Below are positions 18,219 to 27,680 of a stretch of DNA of 64,000 nucleotides, one piece after another. Position 1 is the first letter of the stretch. The number at the start of each line of letters is the position of its first letter. The notes under the pieces were generated by a model, which did not search any database, was not told the origin of the DNA, and saw only the letters and a list, made by a program, of their open reading frames with translations. The position numbers and the translations under genes are program-made. Source of the DNA: Thalassococcus arenae (GTDB taxonomy: Bacteria > Pseudomonadota > Alphaproteobacteria > Rhodobacterales > Rhodobacteraceae); assembly GCF_019104745.1 (NCBI RefSeq), contig NZ_JAHRWL010000002.1:1-64000 (forward strand), read 5' to 3'.

Positions 18219-19493
18219 TCAAGCCTGCCGCGCCGTCGGGGCATGTGAAAGCAATCCGAGGATGCGATCGATCAACAGGTCGGGATCGGTCGCGCCTCGC
18301 AGGGCCTCTTGCGCCGCAAGGCCCTGGTGGTGCTGGGCCGTTTCGTCGCTCAGGGCGGTCAACGCTGCCGCCAGCCCGGCTGCATCCGCAACGACGCGGC
18401 TTGCGCCGGCTGCGGCAAGGCGCTCTGCCGGCGCGGCGAAATTGCGCATGTCCGGACCGTGCAGCAGCGCGCAGCCAAAGGCGGCGGGCTCGAACGGCGT
18501 GTGCCCACCCTTCGAGACCAGCGAGCCACCGATGAAGACGCGGCCCGCCAGCTGATACCACAGGGCGGTTTCCCCCATCGTGTCGGCCAGGTAGACCGGC
18601 CCGTCCGGTGCGTCGCCCGCGCTGCGCCGCGCCACCGGCCAGCCGCGCGCGGCGATCAGCGCGGCGATGTCGTCGGCGCGTGCGGGATGACGCGGCACAA
18701 GGATCAGCCTCAGGTCCGGGTCATCGGTCCGCGCGATGCGATGCGCCTCGAGCACGATCTCCTCTTCTCCGGGGTGGGTGGATACCGCCGCCCAGGTCCC
18801 GTGGCGGGGAAACGCGGCGCTCAAAGCGGCGTCGGGATCAGGTCCGGTGGCTGCGTACAGCGCCTTGAGTTCAACCACCTCGGCCATCGCCTCGGGCCGC
18901 ACACCCAGTCCGGCCAGCCGGTCGCGGCTGCCCGCATCCTGCGGCGAGACCAGCGCCAGCCGGCCCATCGTTTGGCCGGCCAGCACCGGAAAGCGCGCCC
19001 AGTTTCGCGAGGTGCCCGCGCTCATCCGCGCACCCAGCACGATGACCGGGCCGGGGCACAGCCGGATGCGGTGCGGCCACAACTCGGCCTCGGCAGCAAT
19101 ATGTCCCGAAATCCGCCAGTTCCGTACAAATCGCCGGACCACCCAGGCCAGGTCCAGCGGTGCCAGCCGCGCGGTCAGCCCCCAGCTTTGCGCCAGCGCG
19201 ACGCCGGTTCGGCTGTTGCAGGTGACCAGCCAATCCAGATCGGGGCGCGCGGTGCGCAGCCGGTCGATCACCGGCTTGACCGAGGCCAGTTCGCCGTTGG
19301 ATGCCGCATGCAGCCACAGATGATGGCCCGAAGCCGCTACAGCCCCGCCACCCAGCCTTTGGGTCAGCCCCGTCCAATCCCTGCGAAGGATCGCTCCGGC
19401 GCAGACCGCAAGGGCGAAAAGCGATGAAAGCACCCGGTATGCCAGCACGACCCACCCCGAAACCCAACCCGCAGGGCTTAGGCGCATCGACAT
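18219..19493 (-). CDS. waaA: 3-deoxy-D-manno-octulosonic acid (Kdo) transferase
   Basis: A 424-aa GT-B glycosyltransferase that adds Kdo to lipid A precursor at the inner membrane. An N-terminal hydrophobic anchor (LSSLFALAVCAGAIL, residues 18-32) is followed by LWLHAASNGELASVKPVI, the glycosyltransferase-30 start that holds the catalytic acid Glu. The C-terminal donor domain has LILVPRHPARADDI, ADTMGETALWYQLAGRVFIGGSL and GHTPFEPAAFG. Starts at 19493 or 19487 are both possible; neither has a strong ribosome site. The tRNA-Thr gene lies 72 bases upstream. Confidence 0.92.
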   Translation of the reverse strand: MSMRLSPAGWVSGWVVLAYRVLSSLFALAVCAGAILRRDWTGLTQRLGGGAVAASGHHLWLHAASNGELASVKPVIDRLRTARPDLDWLVTCNSRTGVALAQSWGLTARLAPLDLAWVVRRFVRNWRISGHIAAEAELWPHRIRLCPGPVIVLGARMSAGTSRNWARFPVLAGQTMGRLALVSPQDAGSRDRLAGLGVRPEAMAEVVELKALYAATGPDPDAALSAAFPRHGTWAAVSTHPGEEEIVLEAHRIARTDDPDLRLILVPRHPARADDIAALIAARGWPVARRSAGDAPDGPVYLADTMGETALWYQLAGRVFIGGSLVSKGGHTPFEPAAFGCALLHGPDMRNFAAPAERLAAAGASRVVADAAGLAAALTALSDETAQHHQGLAAQEALRGATDPDLLIDRILGLLSHAPTARQA

Positions 19494-19565
19494 AGCTTTG
19501 GCAAGGGTGTCGACCCGACCGATGGCGCCATGCCTGGCTACACGGTTGCAAACTAAGGATTGCGA

Positions 19566-19640
<75 letters not shown>

Positions 19641-19668
19641 GCCGGTGCCCGAAATCAGGCGTGGCGGG

Positions 19669-19697
19669 TGGATAGACGCAAATCTCCAGCGGCGCAA
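19669..19697 (-). promoter_or_regulatory. Putative sigma-70 promoter of tRNA-Thr
   Basis: On the reverse strand: TTGCGC (19697-19692), 17-base spacer, TATCCA (19674-19669), with the mature tRNA beginning 28 bases further on. It fits -35/-10 only moderately. Confidence 0.4.
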
Positions 19698-19740
19698 GCG
19701 CAATCTGGACGCTCTTTGCCCCCTGCGATAGAGAGGGCGC

Positions 19741-19902
19741 ATGGCACCGAAATCCGACACAGGCAAGTCTGCCAGAACGGGCCGGGACGACCGGCTCAAG
19801 GCGGCGCTCAAGGCCAATCTGGCGCGTCGCAAGGCGCAGGCCAAGGCGCGTGCCGGGTCGGCAGAGAAAACCGGTGCACCGAGCAGTGACAAGGACGCGT
19901 GA
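19741..19902 (+). CDS. Small basic hypothetical protein upstream of murA
   Basis: A 53-aa protein (begins MAPKSDTGKSARTGRDDRL; ends SSDKDA), very rich in Ala, Lys and Arg, with one predicted helix (RLKAALKANLARRKAQAKARA). Its stop is three bases before the murA ATG and it shares the murA direction, so it is probably the first gene of that operon. Short proteins of this type precede murA in related genomes as I recall it; no function is known. It could bind nucleic acid by charge alone, but that is speculation. Confidence 0.7.
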   Translation: MAPKSDTGKSARTGRDDRLKAALKANLARRKAQAKARAGSAEKTGAPSSDKDA

Positions 19903-19905
19903 GGC

Positions 19906-21177
19906 ATGGATCAGATCATCGTCAAGGGAAACGGCCCGCTCAAGGGGCAGATCCCGATCGCCGGGGCAAAGAATGCCTGCCTGACATTGATGCCGGCCAC
20001 GCTGCTCAGCGAAGAGCCGCTGACACTGACCAACGCGCCGCGCCTGTCGGACATCCGCACCATGACCCAGCTGCTGCAGTCGCTGGGGGCCGAGGTGACC
20101 TCGATGCAGGATGGCAAGGTGCTGGCGATGGCCTGCCACGGCGAAATCAACACCCGCGCCGAATACGACATCGTGCGCAAGATGCGCGCCTCGAACCTGG
20201 TTCTGGGGCCGCTGCTGGCACGCGAGGGCCATGCCGAAGTGTCGTTGCCCGGTGGCTGCGCGATCGGGTCGCGCCCGATGGACATCCACACCGACGGGCT
20301 GGCCCGGATGGGCGCCGAGATCGAGCTGCGCGACGGATACCTGCATGCCAAGGCCCGCGGCGGCAGCCTGAAGGGGGCGGTGATCGACTTTCCCTTCGCC
20401 TCGGTCGGAGCGACCGAGAACATCCTGATGGCCGCGACGCTGGCCAAGGGGACCACCGTCATCAACAACGCTGCGCGCGAACCGGAAATCGTCGATCTTG
20501 CCACCTGCCTGCGGGCGATGGGCGCGCAGATCGAGGGCGACGGCACATCGACCATCGAGGTGCAGGGCGTCGACCGGCTGCACGGCGCGACGCACCGCGT
20601 GGTGACCGACCGGATCGAACTGGGCACCTACATGCTGGCCCCGGCGATCTGCGGCGGCGAGGTGGAATGCCTGGGCGGCCGGATCGACCTGGTCGGCGCC
20701 TTTTGCGAAAAGCTGGACGCCGCCGGGATCTCGGTCGAACAAACGCCGACCGGCCTCAAGGTGGCGCGCAAGAACGGCCGGCTCAAGGCGGTGAATGTCA
20801 CGACAGAGCCGTTCCCGGGCTTTCCCACCGACCTGCAGGCGCAGATGATGGCGCTGCTGTGCACCGCGGAGGGCACGTCGGTGCTGGAGGAGAAGATCTT
20901 TGAGAACCGTTTCATGCACGCGCCGGAACTGATGCGGATGGGGGCCAAGATCGACGTGCATGGCGGCACGGCCAAGGTCACCGGGGTGGGCAAGTTGCGC
21001 GGTGCGCCGGTGATGGCGACCGACCTGCGCGCATCGGTGTCGCTGATCCTGGCCGGGTTGGCGGCCGAGGGCGAAACCGTGGTCAGTCGGGTCTATCACC
21101 TGGATCGCGGCTATGAACACGTGGTGCGCAAGCTGTCGGGCGTGGGCGCCAGGATCGAACGGGTGCACGGCGCATGA
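19906..21177 (+). CDS. murA: UDP-N-acetylglucosamine 1-carboxyvinyltransferase
   Basis: A 423-aa cytoplasmic enzyme that transfers enolpyruvyl from PEP to UDP-GlcNAc, the first committed step of peptidoglycan synthesis. It shows [15 protein letters not shown] at the start (UDP-GlcNAc site Lys-Asn), the flexible catalytic loop [13 protein letters not shown] with the fosfomycin-target Cys at residue 118, and the C-terminal [20 protein letters not shown]. Length is normal. The stop overlaps the ATG of the DUF2948 gene (ATGA), so the two are coupled. Confidence 0.97.
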   Translation: MDQIIVKGNGPLKGQIPIAGAKNACLTLMPATLLSEEPLTLTNAPRLSDIRTMTQLLQSLGAEVTSMQDGKVLAMACHGEINTRAEYDIVRKMRASNLVLGPLLAREGHAEVSLPGGCAIGSRPMDIHTDGLARMGAEIELRDGYLHAKARGGSLKGAVIDFPFASVGATENILMAATLAKGTTVINNAAREPEIVDLATCLRAMGAQIEGDGTSTIEVQGVDRLHGATHRVVTDRIELGTYMLAPAICGGEVECLGGRIDLVGAFCEKLDAAGISVEQTPTGLKVARKNGRLKAVNVTTEPFPGFPTDLQAQMMALLCTAEGTSVLEEKIFENRFMHAPELMRMGAKIDVHGGTAKVTGVGKLRGAPVMATDLRASVSLILAGLAAEGETVVSRVYHLDRGYEHVVRKLSGVGARIERVHGA

Positions 21178-21653
21178 CCGAAGACGCACGATTCGAAGAC
21201 GGCGGCGAAAAGCCCCTGAACCTGGGCGCCTTCGATGTCGAGGACCTTCGGGTCTTGTCGGCGCTGGTGCAGGACGCGGTGCTGCCGATCACCGAGATGC
21301 AATGGCAGGCGCGGCGCCGCCGTTTCGCCATGCTGGTCAACCGCCTTCGGCGCGAAGACTTGCCGGCGGCCGAGCGGGCGGGTCGCAAGGCCGAACGCGT
21401 GCGCGCAATGCTGATCGTCGATCATGTGCTGCACGTCGCAAGCCAGGGTATCGACCGGTCGGACAAGGACACGGTTCTGCAACTGCTGTCGGTGAGTTTC
21501 GAGGCGCAGGAGGACGGCGGTGGAGAGGTGCTGCTGACGCTGGCGGGCGATGGCGCGATCCGGCTGCGGGTCGAAGCGCTGGAGGTCGGGCTGCGCGACG
21601 TTACGCGGCCCTATCTCGCACCCTCGGGCAAGGTGCCGAAACACCCCGATTAA
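21174..21653 (+). CDS. DUF2948 family protein
   Basis: A 159-aa protein of the alphaproteobacterial DUF2948 family: [26 protein letters not shown], then [21 protein letters not shown], and ending in [21 protein letters not shown]. The family is nearly always located next to murA and hisD and has no described function. It overlaps murA by four bases. In the usual order hisD follows at once; here its 3' end instead overlaps by four bases the end of the reverse-strand reductive dehalogenase gene. Confidence 0.92.
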   Translation: MTEDARFEDGGEKPLNLGAFDVEDLRVLSALVQDAVLPITEMQWQARRRRFAMLVNRLRREDLPAAERAGRKAERVRAMLIVDHVLHVASQGIDRSDKDTVLQLLSVSFEAQEDGGGEVLLTLAGDGAIRLRVEALEVGLRDVTRPYLAPSGKVPKHPD

Positions 21654-24600
21654 AGGTCGATCGCGATCACGCCGCCGGGTTGTGCCGCGCGGCTTTGACA
21701 CAGGATGATGCGGGTTTCCCGCTGCGCCCTGGACAACACGAAATCCCGGTGCTCGACCGCGCCCGAGATCAATCCGCACTGGCAGACCCCGCAGAGCCCG
21801 TCGCTGCATTTCACATCGACATGCACACCCGCGCGGGCAAGGGCGTCGGTGGCGGATTCGGACGCTGAAACAGATACTTCCCGGCCATCTTTCAAGCGGA
21901 TGGCAAAGGGGTGGTTGACGTAATCCGGGATCGCCGGAACCGAGAAATATTCGAAATGCCGCGCGGTTTCGGGAAAACCGGCGGCTTCGGCGGCGGCCAG
22001 AACGGCCTGCATGTAGGCGTCCGGACCGCAGGTATAGACCTGCGCGCCGGGCCGGTGGGACAGGATCTTGCCCAGATCACAGCGCGTACCTTCGTCCGAG
22101 ACGTGCAGCGCCACCTTGTCCGCCCAGTCGGCGCCCGCCAGCATGTCGAGGAAGCCCGCGCCGGCGCGCGACGAGACCGAGTAGTGCAGGACGAAATCGC
22201 GGCCCAGGGCGTGCAGCCGGTGTGCCATGGCGATCATCGGCGTGACGCCGATCCCGCCGCCGAACAGCCAGCTGTAGGGCGCGTCCTCGGCCAACGGGAA
22301 GTGATTGATCGGTTTCGAGACGAACACCTTGCGGCCCGGTGTGAATATCCGGTGCAGAAGGGCCGATCCACCGCGGCCATCGTCTTCGCGCAGTACCGCG
22401 ATCTCGTAACGCGACCGGTCCGCGGGATCGCCGCAAAGCGAGTATTGCCGCAGGTATTCCGGTGCCACGACGATGTCGATATGCGCCCCGGCGTCCCAAT
22501 CGGGCAGGTCGCGGCCCTGCACGTCGCGCAGAACATAGCGGGTGAGGCCCGGCGCCATGACATCGGCCTCGGCGATCTCGACCCGCAGCACCGGGCTTTC
22601 GCCCGCGGCGGTATAGCGGTGCAGGACGCTGTCGTCGCCCGCTGCCTGGCGCAGCTGGTATTCCTCGGCGGTGACCAGGGCCTGGAATGCCTCGATCCCG
22701 GCCTCGCGGTCCATCGGGAACGGATAGGGCCAGGGATGTGGCGCCAGGGGTGCTGGGTAGACGGCCAAGGTCTGGTCTTCGTGTTTCACACGCAGATCGC
22801 GCTGCAACCCTCTTTCGTTCAGGGGTTTTTTCGTGGGAGCGTAGTGTCCGCCCTGCTGCAGTTCCAGATCCCACCACCATTTCTTGACCGGGTTCAGCCC
22901 GCCGCGGCCGGCGGCATCATCGGCCCAGGCCAGCAGCGGTGCTGCGGCGGGCACGTGCATCGCGGCCCAGCGGAACGGCGCCTCGGCGAACAGCCCTTCC
23001 AGGTTCCACGGGCAGGTTTTCATGCAGCGCCCGCACATCGCGCCGCCTTCTGTGGTGATGCGGTAGGTGGCGCAACGCTCGCTGTCGGATTTCCAGATCT
23101 CGTAGCCGTTGAACATGACCTTCGGCCCGGCGGTGATCGCGCCCGAGGGGCATTCGCGGGCGCATTTGTTGCAGCCCTCGCAAAAGCGTTGCAGACCGAA
23201 ATCGATGGGGCTGTCATGGGCCAGCGGCATGTCGGTCGTCACCACGCCGGATTTCAGCCGTGGGCCCAGGAAGGGGTTCAGGATCACCTCGCCGATGCGG
23301 CTGACCTCGCCCAGGCCGCTCAGCAGCAAGAGCGGCGGCTGCAACACTTCGCCATCCATCACCGAATGGGCCTTGGCGGAATAGCCCAGGCGCCGGATCT
23401 GCGCGGCGATCACCCCGCCCAGCAGCGAGAACCGCAGATAGGCGCGCATCGATTGCGCGACGCTGATCCAGTCGTCGCCGCTGGCGCCCTCCATCGTCTC
23501 GAAGCCCTGGTCGACGATCATCGAAATCGCCTCGTCGTGCGGCGGGTCGATGGGCGCGCCGGTCGCGTCGTGGGAATACCAGGCCCAGGCGGGGCAGCGG
23601 CTAATGCCCACCGCGTCGATGCCCAGGAAATAGCAGGCCGCCTTGATCGCGGCGGCATGGTTGGCGGGGTCGGCCGGATGCGGGTCCGGCGACGGGGCGC
23701 CGTCCTGCAGCAGCACGAAGGCGCCTAGCGCGCGGCGCTGCGCGGCCGAGGGCGCGGCCTTGTTGACGTAATGCCCGCGGGTCGCGCCCTTTTGCAGCTT
23801 GGGGCCCATGTCGCCGAACTGGGCGCGGGCGAACATGTCGGTGCGTTTCGGCACGCGGGGCACGTTGGCTTCGTCGATATAAGTGGTGGGCTGGTCGACG
23901 CGCCTGAGCGTCTCGAACGGTTGCGGACCATCGGCATAACGGCGGGTGGCGAACGGGTCGCGGGTGCGGGCGGACTTGGCCGAATGCAGGCCGGTCTTCC
24001 AGCGCCAGCCGGTCAGGATGTCGCGTGGTTGACCCGCCAACGGTGCCAGAGGCGCGTCGGCCGCCAGCGCCAGGGTCGTCGACACCGCGGCCAGGCCGAA
24101 ACGCCGGCCCAGCCAGGGCGCCACCGCCGCGCCGTCCTCGATTACCGCAAGCCCCGCGGCGACCGCCAGCCGATCCAGGTGCAGGTCGGTCGTCGTGCCG
24201 GAATGCGCCTTGGCATCCCAACCCAGCAGGCGGATGTAGTTCGCGATCACGCAGGCGGTTTCGGTGGCGCGCAGGCAGGCACGCTGCGGCAGCGCATCCG
24301 CGATCCAGTCGAAACCGGGCTCGTCCGGCACCGGGTCGCGGGGGTGCTCGACCAGGAAGACCAGCACATGGGTATGCGCGTCGATCGACGCGGGCGGTGC
24401 CTCCATCGATTCGCGCAGATCGGCCATGATCAGATCGATCCCGGCGGCCAGCGTCTTGGTCTGCCGGGTGCGCAAAGCCTGGGCCAGTGCGGCGATGCCG
24501 GGATTGACCACGGGCGCCTGCAGTCGCGCGGCGTCGGGCAGGGCGGCGCATCCGACCATCGAGGCATCGTTGAAATAGCCGAACGCCTTGAGGTGGTTGG

Positions 24601-24853
24601 TGCGCGCGACGGGGTCTTCGGGAATGTCCGAGCGCGCCTTGTTGACCAGCCCGTCGCGGATCGCGTCCATCATCGCCTGATGCTCTACCATGGCGTTGAC
24701 CAGGCTTTCGCGTGTTGCGGGGCGGTCGAACGGCACCGGCCGGAAGGCGGGCAGGGCGGACAGATCGGGCAGCGCGGCGCGCGCCAGCCGTTCGAGCGGA
24801 TAGGGGCCCAGATGCACCGGGCGATCGCGGTCCGAGAAAATGCGCAGCGCCAT
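21650..24853 (-). CDS. Self-sufficient reductive dehalogenase (RdhA fused to FMN/[2Fe-2S] reductase)
   Basis: A 1067-aa cytoplasmic protein with no signal peptide. Residues 1-300 are a degenerate cobalamin-binding-like half and 380-560 the active half; the two share IRLLGWDAKAHS (207-218) and IRRLGYSAKAHS (487-498), an internal duplication. Two [4Fe-4S] motifs follow: CEGCNKCARECP at 558-569 and C594...CGRCMKTCP at 607-615. From about 750 there is a phthalate-dioxygenase-reductase-like module: RQYSLCGDP (FMN, 802-810), FGGGIGVTPMIAMA (nucleotide, 864-877) and CSDGLCGVCQC...LC (plant-type [2Fe-2S], 1016-1052). This layout matches catabolic reductive dehalogenases such as NpRdhA of Nitratireductor and BhbA of Comamonas, which remove halogen from phenolics with B12. 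Tyr426, Lys494 and Arg556 are candidates for the catalytic Tyr/Lys/Arg. GGGAGG precedes the ATG. It may be confused with epoxyqueuosine reductase (QueG), but length and fusion rule that out. Confidence 0.9.
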   Translation of the reverse strand: MALRIFSDRDRPVHLGPYPLERLARAALPDLSALPAFRPVPFDRPATRESLVNAMVEHQAMMDAIRDGLVNKARSDIPEDPVARTNHLKAFGYFNDASMVGCAALPDAARLQAPVVNPGIAALAQALRTRQTKTLAAGIDLIMADLRESMEAPPASIDAHTHVLVFLVEHPRDPVPDEPGFDWIADALPQRACLRATETACVIANYIRLLGWDAKAHSGTTTDLHLDRLAVAAGLAVIEDGAAVAPWLGRRFGLAAVSTTLALAADAPLAPLAGQPRDILTGWRWKTGLHSAKSARTRDPFATRRYADGPQPFETLRRVDQPTTYIDEANVPRVPKRTDMFARAQFGDMGPKLQKGATRGHYVNKAAPSAAQRRALGAFVLLQDGAPSPDPHPADPANHAAAIKAACYFLGIDAVGISRCPAWAWYSHDATGAPIDPPHDEAISMIVDQGFETMEGASGDDWISVAQSMRAYLRFSLLGGVIAAQIRRLGYSAKAHSVMDGEVLQPPLLLLSGLGEVSRIGEVILNPFLGPRLKSGVVTTDMPLAHDSPIDFGLQRFCEGCNKCARECPSGAITAGPKVMFNGYEIWKSDSERCATYRITTEGGAMCGRCMKTCPWNLEGLFAEAPFRWAAMHVPAAAPLLAWADDAAGRGGLNPVKKWWWDLELQQGGHYAPTKKPLNERGLQRDLRVKHEDQTLAVYPAPLAPHPWPYPFPMDREAGIEAFQALVTAEEYQLRQAAGDDSVLHRYTAAGESPVLRVEIAEADVMAPGLTRYVLRDVQGRDLPDWDAGAHIDIVVAPEYLRQYSLCGDPADRSRYEIAVLREDDGRGGSALLHRIFTPGRKVFVSKPINHFPLAEDAPYSWLFGGGIGVTPMIAMAHRLHALGRDFVLHYSVSSRAGAGFLDMLAGADWADKVALHVSDEGTRCDLGKILSHRPGAQVYTCGPDAYMQAVLAAAEAAGFPETARHFEYFSVPAIPDYVNHPFAIRLKDGREVSVSASESATDALARAGVHVDVKCSDGLCGVCQCGLISGAVEHRDFVLSRAQRETRIILCQSRAAQPGGVIAIDL

Positions 24854-24952
24854 GGCGTCCTCCCCTGCGCCACCCTACCGCGCACGGGCCGGGGGGCAAG
24901 CGCTTGAGGACGCGGGCCGGGCGCTATATCAGCGCGGCAAAGGAGTGCCGCC

Positions 24953-26254
24953 ATGCCCGTCTTTCTGGACACGACCGATCCCGGTTTCGAGCCCGCCTTC
25001 GCCGCGCTGCTGGGCGCCAAGCGCGAGGACAGCCCGGACGTCGACGCGGTGGTGGCCGAAATCATCGCCGACGTTCGCGCGCGCGGCGACGCGGCGGTGC
25101 TGGAGCTGACGGCGAAATTCGACCGGCTGGACCTGACAACCGAAACCATGCGGTTCTCGCCCGCCGAGATCGAGGCCGAATGCGCCAAGGTGCCCGACTC
25201 CGAGCGCGCCGCGCTGGAAACCGCGGCGGCGCGCATCCGCGCGTATCACGATCGCCAGATGCCCGAGGATGCCAGTTGGACCGACGCCCAGGGGGCCACC
25301 CTGGGCTGGCGTTGGACGCCCGTTTCGGCCGCCGGGCTCTACGTGCCGGGCGGGCTGGCGTCCTATCCGTCTTCGGTGTTGATGAACGCCGTTCCCGCCA
25401 AGGTGGCGGGTGTGGGGCGTCTGGCGATCACGGTGCCCACGCCCGATGGCGTGGTGAACCCGGCGGTGATCCTGGCCGCACGGATCGCCGGCGTGGACGA
25501 GATCTATCGCATCGGCGGGGCGCAGGCGGTGGCGGCGCTGGCCTATGGCACCGAAACGATCGCGCCGGTGGACAAGATCACCGGGCCGGGCAACGCCTTT
25601 GTCGCCGCGGCCAAGCGGCGGGTGTTCGGCAAGGTCGGGATCGACATGATCGCCGGGCCGTCGGAAATCCTGGTGATCGCGGATGCCGACAACGATCCGG
25701 ACTGGATCGCGCTGGACCTGCTCAGCCAGGCCGAGCATGACGAAAGCGCCCAGTCGATCCTGATCTGCACCGATGCCGGGTTCGGCCGCAAGGTGGCTCG
25801 GGCGGTGGACAAGCGCTTGGAAACGCTGGAGCGGCGCGCCATCGCCGGGGCCAGCTGGCGCGATTACGGCGCCATCATCACGGTGCGCGACCTGGACGAG
25901 GCAGCGTCGCTGTCCGACCGCATCGCGCCCGAACACTTGGAATTGTGCGTGGCCGATGCCGATGGGTTGAGTGCCAAGATCACCCATGCCGGTGCGATCT
26001 TTCTGGGCCAGTGGACGCCCGAGGCCATCGGCGATTATGTCGGCGGGCCGAACCACGTGCTGCCCACCGCGCGGTCGGCGCGGTTCAGTTCCGGCCTGTC
26101 GGTGCTGGATTTCCTCAAGCGCACCACGCTGACGCGGATGACGCCGCAGGCGCTGAGCACCATCGGCCCGGCAGCGGAAACCCTGGCGCGGTCCGAAAGC
26201 CTGGAAGCGCACGGTCTGTCGGTCACGGCGCGGCTGGCGCGGCTTAACGACTGA
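24953..26254 (+). CDS. hisD: Histidinol dehydrogenase
   Basis: A 433-aa zinc enzyme that oxidises L-histidinol twice to L-histidine with NAD, the last step of histidine synthesis. Typical blocks are VSAAGLYVPGGLASYPSSVLMN (NAD-binding), YRIGGAQAVAALAYGTETI, KITGPGNAFVAAAKR, GPSEILVIAD and LSQAEHDESAQSILI (zinc ligands Gln and His), and EHLELCVAD near the C-terminus. AAAGGAG is ten bases before the ATG. It heads the second half of the murA-to-yacG gene block. It is divergent from the dehalogenase gene with 99 bases between, so both may have promoters there. Confidence 0.97.
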   Translation: MPVFLDTTDPGFEPAFAALLGAKREDSPDVDAVVAEIIADVRARGDAAVLELTAKFDRLDLTTETMRFSPAEIEAECAKVPDSERAALETAAARIRAYHDRQMPEDASWTDAQGATLGWRWTPVSAAGLYVPGGLASYPSSVLMNAVPAKVAGVGRLAITVPTPDGVVNPAVILAARIAGVDEIYRIGGAQAVAALAYGTETIAPVDKITGPGNAFVAAAKRRVFGKVGIDMIAGPSEILVIADADNDPDWIALDLLSQAEHDESAQSILICTDAGFGRKVARAVDKRLETLERRAIAGASWRDYGAIITVRDLDEAASLSDRIAPEHLELCVADADGLSAKITHAGAIFLGQWTPEAIGDYVGGPNHVLPTARSARFSSGLSVLDFLKRTTLTRMTPQALSTIGPAAETLARSESLEAHGLSVTARLARLND

Positions 26255-26359
26255 TCCCGTGGCCGCCACGCTGCAATGCAGAAACTCGTCCCTAGGTCCG
26301 ATTGCGGAAACGCGGGCGCGGCGATAGAACGGGGGCACCTGTGCCAAGGGACGCCGCCG

Positions 26360-26839
26360 ATGACCCGTATCGCCCATATCCAGCTGGATGACGCCAACCT
26401 GCCGCCTCCGACGCCCGAGATCGAACAGGAGCGCCGCGTCGCCATGTTCGACCTGATGGAGGAGAACTCGTTCGTTCTGCCGGCGCGCGACGATCGCGAG
26501 GTTCCGCCGGGGCCGTACCATGTGGGGCTGTCGATCCGCGACAAGCGTCTGGTTTTCGACGTCAGCACGGAGGGTCACGAAAAGGCGGCCGAGTTTCACC
26601 TGTCGCTGTCGCCCTTCCGCCAGGTGGTCAAGGACTACTTCCAGATCTGCAAGAGCTATTTCGACGCGGTCAAGACGATGCCGCCCAGCCAGATCGAAAC
26701 CATCGACATGGCCCGGCGCGGCATCCACAACGAAGGCGCGCGGATCCTGCAGGAACGGCTGGAGGGCAAGGCCGAGATCGACGATGCAACGGCCCGCAGG
26801 CTTTTCACGCTGATCTGCGTGTTGCATTTCGGGGCCTGA
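26360..26839 (+). CDS. UPF0262 family protein
   Basis: A 159-aa protein of the UPF0262 family, restricted to alphaproteobacteria. It begins MTRIAHIQLDD, contains the conserved EIEQERRVAMFDLMEENSF and the basic-aromatic block SPFRQVVKDYFQICKSYFDAV, and ends FTLICVLHFGA. No function is known. I chose the ATG at 26360 with AAGGGA eight bases upstream rather than the ATG at 26276, whose 28 extra residues are not family-like. It follows hisD and precedes the phosphatase gene by two bases. Confidence 0.92.
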   Translation: MTRIAHIQLDDANLPPPTPEIEQERRVAMFDLMEENSFVLPARDDREVPPGPYHVGLSIRDKRLVFDVSTEGHEKAAEFHLSLSPFRQVVKDYFQICKSYFDAVKTMPPSQIETIDMARRGIHNEGARILQERLEGKAEIDDATARRLFTLICVLHFGA

Positions 26840-26841
26840 AT

Positions 26842-27288
26842 TTGGCCGAACTGCCCCAATCCGTCCTGTTCTGCTGCGATCACAACGCGGTGCGCTCGCC
26901 CATGGCCGAGGGCATCATGAAAAAGCTTTTCGGTACCGATACCTACGTGCAATCCGTTGGGGTCAGGAATGATCTCGAGATCGACGGCTTCGCGATCGCC
27001 GCCTGCAAGGAAATCGGGGTCGAACTGGCCCGTCACCGGTCGCGCAGCTTCGAGGAACTGGAACAGATGGGCGAGGCGCTGTCGGGTTTCGACCTGATCG
27101 TCGCGCTGTCGCCCGCCAGCCAGCGCGCCGCGCTGGACCTGACGCGCTATTATCACCTGACGGTCGAATACTGGCCGGTGATGGACCCCACCGGCATCGG
27201 CGAGACCCGCGAGCAGAAGCTGAACGCCTATCGTCAGACCCGCGACCAGATCGTCGACCGACTGAAGCAGAAATGGGCCGAGACATGA
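26842..27288 (+). CDS. Low-molecular-weight phosphatase family protein
   Basis: A 148-aa protein of the low-molecular-weight tyrosine phosphatase/ArsC fold. The P-loop is VLFCCDHNAVRSPMAEG (residues 8-24), with Cys12 and Arg18 in the CX5R signature, and VEYWPVMDPTG near 120-130 holds the general-acid Asp. It could dephosphorylate proteins or be an arsenate reductase relative; no ars genes are nearby. It starts at TTG (26842), two bases after the UPF0262 stop. The stop overlaps the next ATG (ATGA). Confidence 0.88.
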   Translation: MAELPQSVLFCCDHNAVRSPMAEGIMKKLFGTDTYVQSVGVRNDLEIDGFAIAACKEIGVELARHRSRSFEELEQMGEALSGFDLIVALSPASQRAALDLTRYYHLTVEYWPVMDPTGIGETREQKLNAYRQTRDQIVDRLKQKWAET

Positions 27289-27680
27289 GCGCCGACACGA
27301 TCCGCCGTTATTTCGATGCCTTCAATGCCAAGGATACGGCCGGGATGCTGGATTGCCTGGCCGACGATGTCGCCCATCATGTCAACGAGGGGCAGGTGCG
27401 GATCGGCCGCGACAAGTTCGCCGCGTTCTGCGATCACATGTCGGCCTGTTATGACGAGACGCTGACCGACATGGTCATCTTTGCGACCGAGGACGGCACG
27501 CGCGCGGCCGCCGAATACATCGTCAACGGCACCTATCTGAAAACCGATTCGGGCCTGCCCGAGGCGCGCGGCCAGACCTACCGCTTGCCCGCCGGGTCGT
27601 TCTTTTCGCTGGCGGATGGCCGGATCACCCGCGTCGTGACCTATTACAACCTGGCCGACTGGATCGGGCAGGTGTCGTGA
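27285..27680 (+). CDS. SnoaL-like / ketosteroid-isomerase-related protein
   Basis: A 131-aa protein with the NTF2/SnoaL cone fold pattern: TIRRYFDAFNAKDTAGMLDCLADDVAHHVNEG at the start, then GRDKFAAFCDHM, and a C-terminal RITRVVTYYNLADWIGQV. This group includes isomerases, cyclases and many proteins without known activity. It overlaps the phosphatase gene and, through GTGA, the following acetyltransferase, so it belongs to the same transcript. No substrate can be inferred. Confidence 0.85.
   Translation: MSADTIRRYFDAFNAKDTAGMLDCLADDVAHHVNEGQVRIGRDKFAAFCDHMSACYDETLTDMVIFATEDGTRAAAEYIVNGTYLKTDSGLPEARGQTYRLPAGSFFSLADGRITRVVTYYNLADWIGQVS

Noticed and set aside
21650-24853. Epoxyqueuosine reductase (QueG) for the dehalogenase gene
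   Set aside because: QueG is about 350-400 aa and lacks the duplicated N-terminal half and the FMN/[2Fe-2S] reductase part.
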